In this document: piece by piece, positions 41,437 through 50,035 of the stretch
How positions within the stretch are numbered: position 1 is the first letter of the stretch
How the letters are laid out: each line of letters begins with the position of its first letter
DNA from: Clostridia bacterium
GTDB taxonomy: Bacteria > Bacillota_A > Clostridia > Christensenellales > Aristaeellaceae
Direction of reading: 5' to 3'
Length of the DNA: 53,686 bases
Assembly: GCA_017517815.1 (NCBI GenBank)
Contig: JAFWYA010000048.1
Coordinates: forward strand, 1 to 53,686
Position numbers and translations under genes: made by a program
Notes under the pieces: generated by a model
The model's database searches: none
What the model was told of the DNA's origin: nothing
The model's input: only the letters and a program-made list of their open reading frames with translations

Positions 41437-42654
41437 ATGAAGAAGTTTGCCAGCATTCTGCTCGTTCTGTGCATGATTCTGGGCATGACCGCCTCTGCCA
41501 GCGCTGCCGTTTCCGCCAGCGACATCAAGATCGGCATGATCTGCATCGGCGACGAAAACGAAGGCTATTCCGCCAACCACATCAACGGCCTGCTCAAGGC
41601 TATGGAAGAGCTGGGCATCAGCAAGGAACAGGTTACCTTCAAGTATAACACCCCCGAGACCGAAGCTGCTCAGGAAGCTGCTTATGACCTGGCTGAGGCC
41701 GGCTGCAACATCATCTTCGCCAATTCTTTCGGCCATGAAGATCACGTTGCTCAGGTTGCCTCTGAGTATCCTGAAATCGAGTTCTGCCACGCCACTGGCA
41801 CCAGCGCCATGAACGCCGGCATGGAGAACTTCCACAACTACTTCGCCGCCATCTACGAAGCCCGCTACGTCAGCGGCGTCGTGGCCGGCCTGAAGCTCAA
41901 CGAGATGATCGCCAACGGCAAGATCACCGCCGAGACCGCCAAGATGGGCTACGTCGGCGCCTTCCCCTTCGCCGAGGTTATCTCTGGCTTCACCAGCTTC
42001 TATCTGGGTGCCAAGAGCGTTTGCCCCTCTGTGACCATGGAAGTTCGCTACACCAACTCCTGGGGCGACATGGCCCTGGAGAAGGAAACCGCCGAGGCCC
42101 TCATCGCCAATGGCTGCGTACTCATCTCCCAGCATGCTGACACCACCGGCGCTCCCACTGCCTGCGAAGCCGCTGGCGTGCCCTGCGTTGGCTACAACAT
42201 CTCCATGATCCCCGCCGCTCCCACTCAGGCTCTGACCTCTTCTGCCGTCAACTGGGCTGCCTACTACAAGTATGCTCTGGAGAACGTGCTGGCTGGCACT
42301 ACCTTCCCCGCTGACTGGTCCGCCGGTTATGTGGACGGCGCTGTTGCCATCACCGAGCTCAACCCCGCCACCGTGCCCGCCGGCACTGCCGAGAAGGTCG
42401 CCGAGGTTGAGGAAGCCCTGAAGGCCGGCACCCTGAAGGTGTTCGACGTCACCACTTTCACCGCTCCCGCCGGCGCTGGCTACACCGTTGACGAGAACGG
42501 TCAGCTGACCTCTGCTTTCGCCACCGATACCAACGGTGACTGGGTTGCCGATGCCAACGAAGTTGTGATGGACGGCTACTTCAGCGAGTCCAGCGTGCAG
42601 AGCGCTCCCTACTTCGCCATCATCATCGACGGCATCACCGCTGTGCAGGAATAA
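41437..42654 (+). CDS. BMP-family ABC transporter substrate-binding protein
   Basis: This 405-residue secreted binding protein is of the basic membrane protein (PnrA/TmpC) family, which binds purine nucleosides. Signal peptide residues 1-24 (ending ASASAA) have no lipobox. The mature part has the periplasmic-binding fold, with IKIGMICIGDENEGYSANH at the start and GCNIIFANSFGHED near residue 88. An AGGAGG box precedes the ATG. It begins a four-gene importer operon and is separated from the ATPase gene by a terminator-like hairpin. Confidence 0.9.
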   Translation: MKKFASILLVLCMILGMTASASAAVSASDIKIGMICIGDENEGYSANHINGLLKAMEELGISKEQVTFKYNTPETEAAQEAAYDLAEAGCNIIFANSFGHEDHVAQVASEYPEIEFCHATGTSAMNAGMENFHNYFAAIYEARYVSGVVAGLKLNEMIANGKITAETAKMGYVGAFPFAEVISGFTSFYLGAKSVCPSVTMEVRYTNSWGDMALEKETAEALIANGCVLISQHADTTGAPTACEAAGVPCVGYNISMIPAAPTQALTSSAVNWAAYYKYALENVLAGTTFPADWSAGYVDGAVAITELNPATVPAGTAEKVAEVEEALKAGTLKVFDVTTFTAPAGAGYTVDENGQLTSAFATDTNGDWVADANEVVMDGYFSESSVQSAPYFAIIIDGITAVQE

Positions 42655-42666
42655 TGCAACAACTTT

Positions 42667-42703
42667 CGCCCTGCTGCCTCAAGGGGCAGCAGGGCGTTCT
42701 TTT
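42667..42703 (+). terminator. Attenuating hairpin after the BMP gene
   Basis: CGCCCTGCTGCC (42667-42678) and GGCAGCAGGGCG (42685-42696) form a perfect 12-bp stem followed by TTCTTTT. It should lower expression of the ATPase and permeases relative to the binding protein. Confidence 0.85.
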
Positions 42704-42722
42704 GTTAAATGGAGGGACTGGC

Positions 42723-44258
42723 TTGGAATCCAACATCATGATTGAAATGCGCGGCATCACCAAGCACTTCGGCTCAGTCGTCGCCAATGAAAACGTGGAC
42801 CTGACCGTTCGCCGCGGCGAGATCCTGTCGGTGCTGGGCGAAAACGGCAGCGGCAAAACGTCGCTGATGAATATGCTTGCAGGCATCTATTTCCCCGACG
42901 CCGGCCATATCTTTGTGGAAGGCCGCGAGGTGATCATCCGCTCGCCCAAGGACGCTTTTGACCTTGGTATCGGCATGATCCATCAGCACTTCAAGCTGGT
43001 GGACGTTCTCACCGCCGCCGAAAACATCATCCTTGGCCTGCCCGGCGCCATGAAGCTGGATATGAATCAGGTCAAAAGAAATGTGCAGCAGCTTCTGGAC
43101 AAGTATGGCTTTGAGCTGAATCTGGATGCGAAGATCTACGAAATGAGCGTTTCGCAGAAGCAGACGGTCGAGATCGTCAAGATGCTCTACCGCGGCGCGC
43201 ACATCCTCATTCTGGACGAGCCCACCGCTGTGCTCACCCCCCAGGAGACCGACAAGCTGTTCCAGGTGCTGCGCAACATGCGCGCGCATGGACATTCCAT
43301 CATCATCATCACCCACAAGCTCAACGAAGTGCTGTCTCTGAGCGACCGCGTGTCCGTACTGCGCAAGGGCGCATATGTCGGCACCGTCAACACCTGCGAC
43401 GCCACCGAAATGAGCCTGACTGAAATGATGGTCGGCGAAAAGGTCGTGCTGGACATCGAGCGCCCTGATCCCGTGAACCCCGTGATGAAGCTGCACGTGG
43501 ACGATGTGACCGTGTACAACCGCGAGGGCCGCGAGGTGCTGTCCCACGCCAATTTTGAAGCCTATACCGGCGAAATTCTGGGCATTGCAGGCATTGCAGG
43601 CAGCGGCCAGAAGGAATTGCTGGAATCCATCGCCGGTCTGCAGCCGCATATGACCGGCAAGATCCACTACCGCAACCGCAAGGGCCACATCAAGGAACTC
43701 ACCGAGATGAGTGCGCAGGAGATCCGCGAGATCGGCATTCGTCTGGCGTTCGTACCGGAAGACCGTCTGGGCATGGGTCTGGTGGCCTCCATGGGCATGA
43801 CTGACAACATGATGCTGCGTTCCTACCGAAAGGGTCACGGTTTGTTTGCCCGCCGTAAGGAGCCCCACGATCTGGCCGAGCAGATCAAGCAGGAGCTGGG
43901 CGTGGTGACCCCCTCCGTTGACTGGCCCGTAGGCCGCATGAGCGGCGGCAACGTGCAGAAGGTGCTGGTCGGCCGCGAGATCGCCTCCTCACCTCAGGTT
44001 TTGATGGTAGCTTATCCCGTGCGTGGTCTGGACATCAACTCCTCCTATCAGATCTACGCGCTGCTCAACGAGCAGAAAAAGAAGGGCTCGTGCGTTATTT
44101 GCGTCGGCGAAGACCTTGACGTGCTGCTGGCCCTGTGCGACCGCATTCTGGTGCTGGCTGACGGCCGTGTCAGCGGCGTTGTGGACGCCCGCACCGCCAC
44201 CAAGGAAGAAGTTGGCCTGCTGATGACCAGCGAGGACAAGAAGGAGGTACAGGCATGA
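42723..44258 (+). CDS. Nucleoside ABC transporter ATP-binding protein (double NBD)
   Basis: This cytoplasmic ATPase of 511 residues has two nucleotide-binding domains, as in the NupA/BMP and ribose-type importers. The N-terminal domain has Walker A GENGSGKT (about 39-46), a signature-like MSVSQKQ and Walker B LILDEPTAV. The C-terminal domain has a degenerate Walker A (GIAGSGQKE), a signature MSGGNVQK and MVAYPVRGLD. The degenerate second site is normal for the family. I choose the TTG at 42723, as GGAGGGA lies 5 nt before; an ATG at 42738 is less well placed. Confidence 0.9.
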   Translation: MESNIMIEMRGITKHFGSVVANENVDLTVRRGEILSVLGENGSGKTSLMNMLAGIYFPDAGHIFVEGREVIIRSPKDAFDLGIGMIHQHFKLVDVLTAAENIILGLPGAMKLDMNQVKRNVQQLLDKYGFELNLDAKIYEMSVSQKQTVEIVKMLYRGAHILILDEPTAVLTPQETDKLFQVLRNMRAHGHSIIIITHKLNEVLSLSDRVSVLRKGAYVGTVNTCDATEMSLTEMMVGEKVVLDIERPDPVNPVMKLHVDDVTVYNREGREVLSHANFEAYTGEILGIAGIAGSGQKELLESIAGLQPHMTGKIHYRNRKGHIKELTEMSAQEIREIGIRLAFVPEDRLGMGLVASMGMTDNMMLRSYRKGHGLFARRKEPHDLAEQIKQELGVVTPSVDWPVGRMSGGNVQKVLVGREIASSPQVLMVAYPVRGLDINSSYQIYALLNEQKKKGSCVICVGEDLDVLLALCDRILVLADGRVSGVVDARTATKEEVGLLMTSEDKKEVQA

Positions 44259-45358
44259 GCGCTGCTGTGAAAGAACCCCTGTTTCATGTGGTCAAACGCG
44301 ACGGCACATCCTTCGGCCGCGGCCTGCTCATTCGTCTGGCTGCCATCGTGCTTGCGCTGATCGTATGCGCCGTCATCATCGTGCTGCTCACCGGTATGAA
44401 CCCGCTGAGCGTTTATGCCGCCCTGTGGAACGGTGCCGTTGGCACTTCCCGCCGTATGTGGATCACCTTCCGCGACGCTGCTATTCTGCTGTGCATCGGC
44501 TTTGCCGTTATGCCAGCCTACCGCATGCGCTTCTGGAACACCGGCGCTGAAGGCCAGGTACTGATGGGCGCTGCCGCCACTGCCGCCATGATGATTTACG
44601 GCAAGGGGCTGCCCTCCTGGCTGCTGTATGCGCTGTGTCCGCTGGCCGGCATTGCCGCAGGCGTCATCTGGGGCGTGATTCCCGCCTTCTTCAAGGCGTA
44701 TTGGAACACCAACGAAACCCTGTTCACCCTGATGCTCAACTACATCGCTACACAGCTGGTGGCATTTTGCATCATCTTCTGGGAGAACCCTCCCGGTTCC
44801 AACTCCGTCGGCCTGATCAACTCCAAGGGCAAGATCGGCTGGCTGCCCAATCTGGACCGTTATGGCTGCGTGCTGCCCATCCTGATCGTGCTGGCGCTGG
44901 CGGTGCTTCTGTACGCCTACATGCGCTACACCAAGCAGGGCTACGAGGTCAGCGTTGTGGGCGAAAGTGAAAACACCGCCCATTATGCCGGCATCAATGT
45001 CAAGCGTGTCATCATCCGTACGATGGCCCTGTGCGGCGCTGTCGCCGGTATCGCGGGTTATCTGCTGGCCAGCGGCGTCAGCCATACCATTTCCACCGGT
45101 CTGGTCGGCGGCCGCGGCTTCACCGCCATCATTGTTGCATGGCTGGGCAAGCTGAATCCCTTCTCCATGATGATCGTGGCGCTGGGCCTGGTGTTCATGC
45201 AAAAGGGCTCGGTCGAGATCGCCGGTCAGTTCAACCTGAATGAAAATGCCAGTGAGATCATCACCGGCATCCTGCTGTTCTTCATTCTGGGCTGTGAGTT
45301 CTTCATCAACTACCGTCTGGAATTCCGCAAGCATGAAAAGGAGGCCGTGAAAGCATGA
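44255..45358 (+). CDS. Nucleoside ABC transporter permease 1
   Basis: This permease of 367 residues has 8-10 spans and belongs to the BPD_transp_2 group used by nucleoside and ribose importers. Recognisable segments are RFWNTGAEGQVLMGA (near 90) and VGESENTAHYAGINVKR (near 235). The start overlaps the ATPase stop by 4 nt, and the stop overlaps the next permease by 4 nt. The two permeases form the heterodimeric channel. Confidence 0.93.
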   Translation: MSAAVKEPLFHVVKRDGTSFGRGLLIRLAAIVLALIVCAVIIVLLTGMNPLSVYAALWNGAVGTSRRMWITFRDAAILLCIGFAVMPAYRMRFWNTGAEGQVLMGAAATAAMMIYGKGLPSWLLYALCPLAGIAAGVIWGVIPAFFKAYWNTNETLFTLMLNYIATQLVAFCIIFWENPPGSNSVGLINSKGKIGWLPNLDRYGCVLPILIVLALAVLLYAYMRYTKQGYEVSVVGESENTAHYAGINVKRVIIRTMALCGAVAGIAGYLLASGVSHTISTGLVGGRGFTAIIVAWLGKLNPFSMMIVALGLVFMQKGSVEIAGQFNLNENASEIITGILLFFILGCEFFINYRLEFRKHEKEAVKA

Positions 45359-46338
45359 ATGTGATCAGTGTTTTTCTTCAGAAAGCCATCACGCAGGGCA
45401 TTCCGCTCCTTTTCGGCGCCAACGGCGAAATTCTGACAGAAAAGAGCGGCAACCTGAACCTGGGTATTCCGGGCTTGATGTACATGGGCGGCGTAGCCGG
45501 TCTGATCGGCGCTTTCCTGTATGAAGCCAACGTCGCCAACCCCATCCCCTTTGTGGGTATGCTGATCTCCCTGATTTGCTGCCTGCTGTGCTCGGCACTG
45601 GGCGCACTGATCTACAGCGTTCTCACGATCACCCTGCGTGCCAACCAGAACGTGACCGGCCTTGCGCTGACCACCTTCGGCATGGGCTTTGGCAACTTCT
45701 TCGGCGGTTCTCTGAGCAAGCTGGCCGGCGGTGTAGGTCAGCTGTCTACCGCCACCACTGCCAGTGCCTTCCGCGCCAAGATTCCCTTCCTGACGGATAT
45801 TCCCGTTGTAGGGGAGCTGCTGTTTGGCTACGGCTGGCTTACGTACTTCTGCCTCATCATCACCTTTGCACTGAGTTTCTTCCTGTTCAAGACCCGCGTG
45901 GGCCTCAACCTGCGCGCCGTGGGCGAAAGCGCTGCCACCGCTGATGCAGCCGGTATCAACGTCAACCGGTACAAGTACATTGCCACCATCGTAGGCGGCA
46001 TGATGGCGGGTCTGGGCGGACTGTACTTCGTAATGGAGTACACTGGCGGCACCTGGGTCAACAATGGCTTCGGCGATCGCGGCTGGCTGGCCATCGCGCT
46101 GGTCATCTTTGCGCGCTGGCGTCCGCTCAACGCCATTTGGGGCTCTTTCCTGTTTGGCGGCTTGTACATCCTGTATCTTTACATTCCGGGTCTTACCCGC
46201 GACATGCAGGAGATTTTCAAGTCCCTGCCCTATCTGGTTACCATTGTGGTGCTGGTCATCACCTCGCTGCGTAAAAAGCGCGAGGATCAGCCCCCCGCCT
46301 CTCTGGGCCTGCCCTATTTCCGCGAAAGCCGAGGTTAA
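45355..46338 (+). CDS. Nucleoside ABC transporter permease 2
   Basis: The second permease has 327 residues with about eight spans. GANGEILTEKSGNLNLGIPGLM (near residues 20-40) is the hallmark of the NupC/NupQ-like partner. RAVGESAATADAAGINVNRYK near 190 resembles the equivalent loop in permease 1. It is the last gene of the importer operon and is followed by a bidirectional terminator. Confidence 0.93.
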   Translation: MNVISVFLQKAITQGIPLLFGANGEILTEKSGNLNLGIPGLMYMGGVAGLIGAFLYEANVANPIPFVGMLISLICCLLCSALGALIYSVLTITLRANQNVTGLALTTFGMGFGNFFGGSLSKLAGGVGQLSTATTASAFRAKIPFLTDIPVVGELLFGYGWLTYFCLIITFALSFFLFKTRVGLNLRAVGESAATADAAGINVNRYKYIATIVGGMMAGLGGLYFVMEYTGGTWVNNGFGDRGWLAIALVIFARWRPLNAIWGSFLFGGLYILYLYIPGLTRDMQEIFKSLPYLVTIVVLVITSLRKKREDQPPASLGLPYFRESRG

Positions 46339-46393
46339 GGCTCTAGCTCACTCCGCTTCGCGGGTGAATGGCAAAATTACAAAAAACGAAAAT

Positions 46394-46430
46394 GCCGGTG
46401 TACACCAAGCGTGTACACCGGCTTGTTTTA
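46394..46430. terminator. Bidirectional terminator after the nucleoside importer
   Basis: GCCGGTGTACAC (46394-46405) and GTGTACACCGGC (46411-46422) form a perfect 12-bp stem. TTGTTTTA follows on the plus strand, and ATTTTCGTTTTTT on the minus strand. Confidence 0.9.
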
Positions 46431-46861
46431 TCCGTTTCCGGCAGCGAAGGATTCCTGTGACAGGTCGAGGATCTCGCCCGTCTGTGCGTCAATGGTCATC
46501 TGCCATCCCATCTGGATATCGTGATTCTGTACCCAGAAGTACCACTGGCGATGTGTTTTTTCCTGCGTGAGATCGGCATAGCCAAAATTGCTTGCGTCAA
46601 AGATGGCGCGGCTGACGCCATATTCACTCTCCAGCGTCTGCGCCGGTAATCCCGGCAGGTATTGACTGCAATGCGCATCAGCCACGTTTTTTCCGAGCAT
46701 TCGCCCCGGAAGGTATGCCATTTTTGGTAAGCCTTCAAAAAGCTGTCCTGCACTGCGTCCTCAGCCAGCATCACATCATGCAGGCTGAGATAGCACATAC
46801 GCAGCATTGCGTCGCCGTAGCTTTCCATCAGCCTTCTGATGGGATCGTCTGGTGTATTCAC
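46428..46861 (-). pseudogene. Broken ECF sigma factor joined to the tail of a second gene
   Basis: A GTG at 46861 with AGGAGG 8 nt upstream opens a normal ECF sigma factor. Region 2 has LAEDAVQDSFLKAYQKW, near residues 33-50, then TWLMRIAVNTCRDYRRRRWR. After about 46625 the frame makes no sense, and region 4 is missing. A different minus-strand frame continues from there to 46428. It reads ESEYGVSRAIFDASNFGYAD..., then WYFWVQNHDIQMGWQMTIDA and QTGEILDLS. This looks like the PepSY-like C-terminus of a regulator or anti-sigma-type protein. I infer a deletion that removed the end of the sigma gene and the start of its partner. Confidence 0.75.
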
Positions 46862-46950
46862 ACGTTTCCACCTCCTGTGTTCAGCGCCGGGCCCGGCTGC
46901 TTTTCACTATGATAGACGCAGTCCGTTGGAAAAACCATCCGTTTTTGTGC

Positions 46951-46975
46951 AAAAAAAGAGCCCTTCCGGGCTCTT
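46951..46975 (-). terminator. Terminator of the alpha/beta hydrolase gene
   Basis: AAGAGCCC (46956-46963) and GGGCTCTT (46968-46975) with a TTCC loop, running into seven T on the minus strand. Confidence 0.9.
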
Positions 46976-47876
46976 ACAGTTTACTTTCCAGCCAGCCGAT
47001 GAGGTCTTTTCGCACCTCTTCGCGGTTGATTTCGTTGAACATTTCATGCCGTCCGCCGGGATAGAGCTTGACCTGCACATCCCCCACGCCCGCCTGACGG
47101 ATCTCCTGCGCCACCTTTTCCACGCCTGTGCCGTTTGCACCCACCGGGTCGTGGTCGCCGGAAAGCAGCAGCACGGGAATGTCTTTCCTCATCGCACCAA
47201 TGCGCTCCGGATACAGGCGGCTGAGACCGGCAAACATATCGCGGTATGCGCCCGCTGTAAAGGTGAAGCCGCACAGCGGATCAGCCTGATATTTTGCCAC
47301 AGCATCAGGGTCGCGGCTGAGCCAGTCATTGGGCGTCTGCACGTTTTCGATACCCTTGAGGTAACCGCCAAAGGAGATGTTCTTGAGCATCTTGCTGGGC
47401 TTTTTCTGCATGCCCAGCGCACACTGAATGTCGGCGATCAGCTTTCCAGCCGAAACAATGGCCTTGTCATAATGGCCTGTGCCGCTGAGAATAACGCCTG
47501 CGAGGCCCTTTTCATGCTTCAGGCAGTAGCTGCGCACCACGAAGCTGCCCATGCTGTGACCCAGCAGAAAGTACGGCAGCTGCGGATAATCGCGCTGCGT
47601 CAGCACACGCAGGGAATGCACGTCTTCAATCAGCGCATCCCAGCCATCCTTGTCGGCAAAATAGCCTTTGATTTTGGCTGTTGCGCCATGACCCAGATGA
47701 GAATGGCCCACCACCACAAAACCGGCCGCACTCAAAGCCAGCGCCGTTTCCTCATAACGGCGGATATGCTCCACCATACCATGCACCAGCTGCACCACGC
47801 CGCGCGGCTTGCCCTGTGCGGGCCAGAAGCCTCTCTCCAGCTTCTGCCCGGTTACAGACGAAAAGGTTGAATACAT
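46974..47876 (-). CDS. Alpha/beta hydrolase, monoacylglycerol-lipase-like
   Basis: This cytoplasmic serine hydrolase of 300 residues is of the serine aminopeptidase S33/monoacylglycerol lipase group (Hydrolase_4). HGMVEH (32-37) is the oxyanion-hole segment, GHSMG (106-110) holds the nucleophile Ser108, LLSGDHDPVG carries the Asp and YPGGRHEMFNE the His. The ATG at 47876 is chosen for GGAGGAG upstream; the frame is open 20 codons further back without a site. It probably cleaves lipid or lysophospholipid esters. Confidence 0.9.
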   Translation of the reverse strand: MYSTFSSVTGQKLERGFWPAQGKPRGVVQLVHGMVEHIRRYEETALALSAAGFVVVGHSHLGHGATAKIKGYFADKDGWDALIEDVHSLRVLTQRDYPQLPYFLLGHSMGSFVVRSYCLKHEKGLAGVILSGTGHYDKAIVSAGKLIADIQCALGMQKKPSKMLKNISFGGYLKGIENVQTPNDWLSRDPDAVAKYQADPLCGFTFTAGAYRDMFAGLSRLYPERIGAMRKDIPVLLLSGDHDPVGANGTGVEKVAQEIRQAGVGDVQVKLYPGGRHEMFNEINREEVRKDLIGWLESKL

Positions 47877-47906
47877 CTGCACTCCTCCTGTTTGCTGTTT
47901 TTTCTT

Positions 47907-47936
47907 ATTGTAGCACATGGGAAATATGGAGTGCAA
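47907..47936 (-). promoter_or_regulatory. Promoter of the alpha/beta hydrolase gene
   Basis: On the minus strand TTGCAC (47931-47936) and TACAAT (47907-47912) are 18 bp apart, 31 bp before the ATG. Confidence 0.65.
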
Positions 47937-48008
47937 CCATCTGTGATAAATGCATCGTCCGCCTCATATCCTGTGCTGTTCAGATCAACCGAAAGGGAGC
48001 TGCCAATC

Positions 48009-48452
48009 ATGAAAAAGCTGATGATTCTTCTGCTGATGTTTTCATTTCTGCCCGCTGCAGCCCTTGCGCTGGAGGATGGCGTCTACCGCGACAAGGCTGC
48101 GGGCTACGGCGGAGATGTGATCGTAACGGTCATCGTGCGCGAGGGAAAGATGACCGAGCTGACCACAGAAAATACAGGGGGCGAAAAAAGCGAGTACTAC
48201 CTCAAAGCCGAGGAAGCACTCGCCAAAACAATCATTGAAAAGCAGGGCATTGACGGCGTGGACGCCGTAGCCGGAGCCACCGGCACCAGCGAAAGCATTC
48301 TCACCGCCATGAAAGGAATTCTTGAGCAGGCTGCATATACCGGCGCTCCGCTGGGAATGGTGAACCGCGTGGTTGAAAACACTGCCGACGGTGTGGAGAT
48401 CACCATCACCGGTGAAGACTACGATGCGCTCGTCCCTCCTGAAGGCCGCTGA
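48009..48452 (+). CDS. Exported FMN-binding domain protein
   Basis: This 147-residue exported protein has a signal peptide (1-20, ending ALA). It carries a single FMN-binding domain like that of RnfG/NqrC, with the flavinylation motif AGATGTS at about residues 95-101 for covalent FMN attachment to Thr. Such small proteins act in extracytoplasmic electron transfer; no rnf genes or ApbE flavin transferase are in the window. A GGGAG site precedes the ATG. It converges with the YbaK gene, the two stop codons touching. Confidence 0.85.
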   Translation: MKKLMILLLMFSFLPAAALALEDGVYRDKAAGYGGDVIVTVIVREGKMTELTTENTGGEKSEYYLKAEEALAKTIIEKQGIDGVDAVAGATGTSESILTAMKGILEQAAYTGAPLGMVNRVVENTADGVEITITGEDYDALVPPEGR

Positions 48453-48920
48453 TCAAGCCAGCTTTCCGATATCCACCCATCCCTCAGGTTTCACCGTGCG
48501 CTCCAGTTCAGCCGGCGTCAGGCGCACGGCGCTGTTGCGGCTGCCCGCCGCAGGATAGACGTATTCAAACCGTTTGAGCGATTCATCCAGATACACTCGC
48601 GTGCCTTCCGGTGCAAGAAACGGGCACACACCGCCCACCGGAAAGCCTGTGCGCTCAGCCACCTGTTCGTGGCTGAGCATTTTGGCTTTCTGATGAAAAA
48701 ACGCCTTGAATTTGGCATTGTCGACCCTGGCGTCGCCAGCCAGCACCACAAGCACCACATGTTCTTCCACCAGAAAGCTCATGGTTTTGGCAATCAGGCA
48801 GGGTTCACAGCCCAGCGCCTGCGCCGCCAGCTCCACCGTGGCGCTGGACACATCAAACTCCTGTACGCGGTCGCCCAGACCGCATTCTGCCAGATAGGCC
48901 TTCACCTGTTCGATATTCAT
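48453..48920 (-). CDS. YbaK/EbsC-type aminoacyl-tRNA deacylase
   Basis: This 155-residue protein has the YbaK/ProX fold that hydrolyses mischarged aminoacyl-tRNAs in trans. The conserved Lys of LIAKTMSFLV (near 45) and the GFPVGGVCPF loop (near 98-107) are visible. Substrate specificity (Cys-tRNA-Pro, Ala-tRNA-Pro or other) cannot be read. The ATG overlaps the upstream gene's stop by 4 nt, so it is coupled to a glycan gene and lies downstream of leuS. Confidence 0.9.
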   Translation of the reverse strand: MNIEQVKAYLAECGLGDRVQEFDVSSATVELAAQALGCEPCLIAKTMSFLVEEHVVLVVLAGDARVDNAKFKAFFHQKAKMLSHEQVAERTGFPVGGVCPFLAPEGTRVYLDESLKRFEYVYPAAGSRNSAVRLTPAELERTVKPEGWVDIGKLA

Positions 48921-50026
48921 AAGGGTTCCTCCATGAACACACGGCGCACCGCCTGCAGATAACCATATCCATGCAGGTCATCCGGCAGCAGGTAGCTGCT
49001 TTCCGTCCATTCATTCCAGCTGTTGATGGTGATCAGCGGCGGCTGATCTGGGTGCGCATCCGCGTAAGTCCTGGCCATGCGCAGCGCGCGCTCGATGTTT
49101 TCGGGCGTGCAGTCGCGCAGGATACCCGGCCGAAAGGACGTAAACCGCGGATTGTTGTCCCAGCCCAGCGACACATGCGCAAAGTACGGCACATCCAGCG
49201 TTTCATCCAGTCGTTTCCATTCCGCCGTCACATCGGGCAGTACGTCCGCATAGCTTCGGTCGATATCTGTAAAGTGCACATACTGGTAATGCGTGGCGCT
49301 GTCAAATCCAAGGCTGCTGAATCTTGCAGCAGGCACATCTCTTCCCCGATCCACGCCGGACAGATTGGTCGTGCGATCACTCCACATGGTGAACTGCAGA
49401 TGTACGCCCTTCAGCCCAGCCTGTACACATGCCTGGCGCAGCCAGCCGATGGCCTCCTTCGTCTGCTCAAAGCCGCCCAGTCCGCGCACCAGATTGGGTA
49501 CGTCGTAGATCATCAGCACCGGTTTGCCGTCGATGGTGTAGTAATTGGGCTGCACGAAATAGTTTTCGATCATGCGCTTCATGGCACGCTCAAACTCTTC
49601 GCGCGGCTGCGCGCCCTGCCAGATAACCGTGTCCACATCGGAAGAAATACGCTTGTCCCACAGCGTGACCGCGTCATGATTGGCCCACATCAGGTAAAAC
49701 TTCATGTCATGGCAGTTGGGCGCCTTCAAAAAGCCATCGTTGAGGCAGTTTTCCAGAAACGGCCTGCGGTCGTACCAGTACCAGTCATAAATGAACACGT
49801 TCACGCCATACGCCAGTGCCTGATCGATCTGCATCTGCATCACCGCCGGATCCGCCTCATTCTGGCAGCCCCACAGCGGTCTGCGCGGCCATTCATGCCC
49901 GGGAAACTTGGCCTGTGCGCTCATCACAGTCTGCCACTCGCCCTTTCCCTCAGGCCAGAACATACGCGTGCGAGGCTCATCACCTGTGTAGGCTGGCCAG
50001 ATGTAGGCGGCAACGTCGTATTTCAT
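48917..50026 (-). CDS. WbsX/GH99-like protein
   Basis: The protein has 369 residues and is cytoplasmic (no signal peptide). It resembles the WbsX-type family (GH99-like barrel): an AAYIWPAYTGDEPR opening, FPGHEWPRRPLWG, DWYWYDRRPF near residue 85, and a C-terminal SWNEWTESSYLLPDD. WbsX proteins are found in polysaccharide clusters, while GH99 enzymes are endo-alpha-mannosidases or mannanases. It starts 9 nt after a GT-C-like gene and overlaps the YbaK gene. Probable role: handling of a surface glycan, inferred from the fold and neighbour only. Confidence 0.82.
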   Translation of the reverse strand: MKYDVAAYIWPAYTGDEPRTRMFWPEGKGEWQTVMSAQAKFPGHEWPRRPLWGCQNEADPAVMQMQIDQALAYGVNVFIYDWYWYDRRPFLENCLNDGFLKAPNCHDMKFYLMWANHDAVTLWDKRISSDVDTVIWQGAQPREEFERAMKRMIENYFVQPNYYTIDGKPVLMIYDVPNLVRGLGGFEQTKEAIGWLRQACVQAGLKGVHLQFTMWSDRTTNLSGVDRGRDVPAARFSSLGFDSATHYQYVHFTDIDRSYADVLPDVTAEWKRLDETLDVPYFAHVSLGWDNNPRFTSFRPGILRDCTPENIERALRMARTYADAHPDQPPLITINSWNEWTESSYLLPDDLHGYGYLQAVRRVFMEEPL

Positions 50027-50035
50027 ACCGTCACC

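Noticed and set aside
46343..46380. Short CACTCCG/CGGGTG hairpin after the nucleoside permease
   Set aside because: The pairing is imperfect and lies just before a much stronger terminator; it is not worth a separate call.
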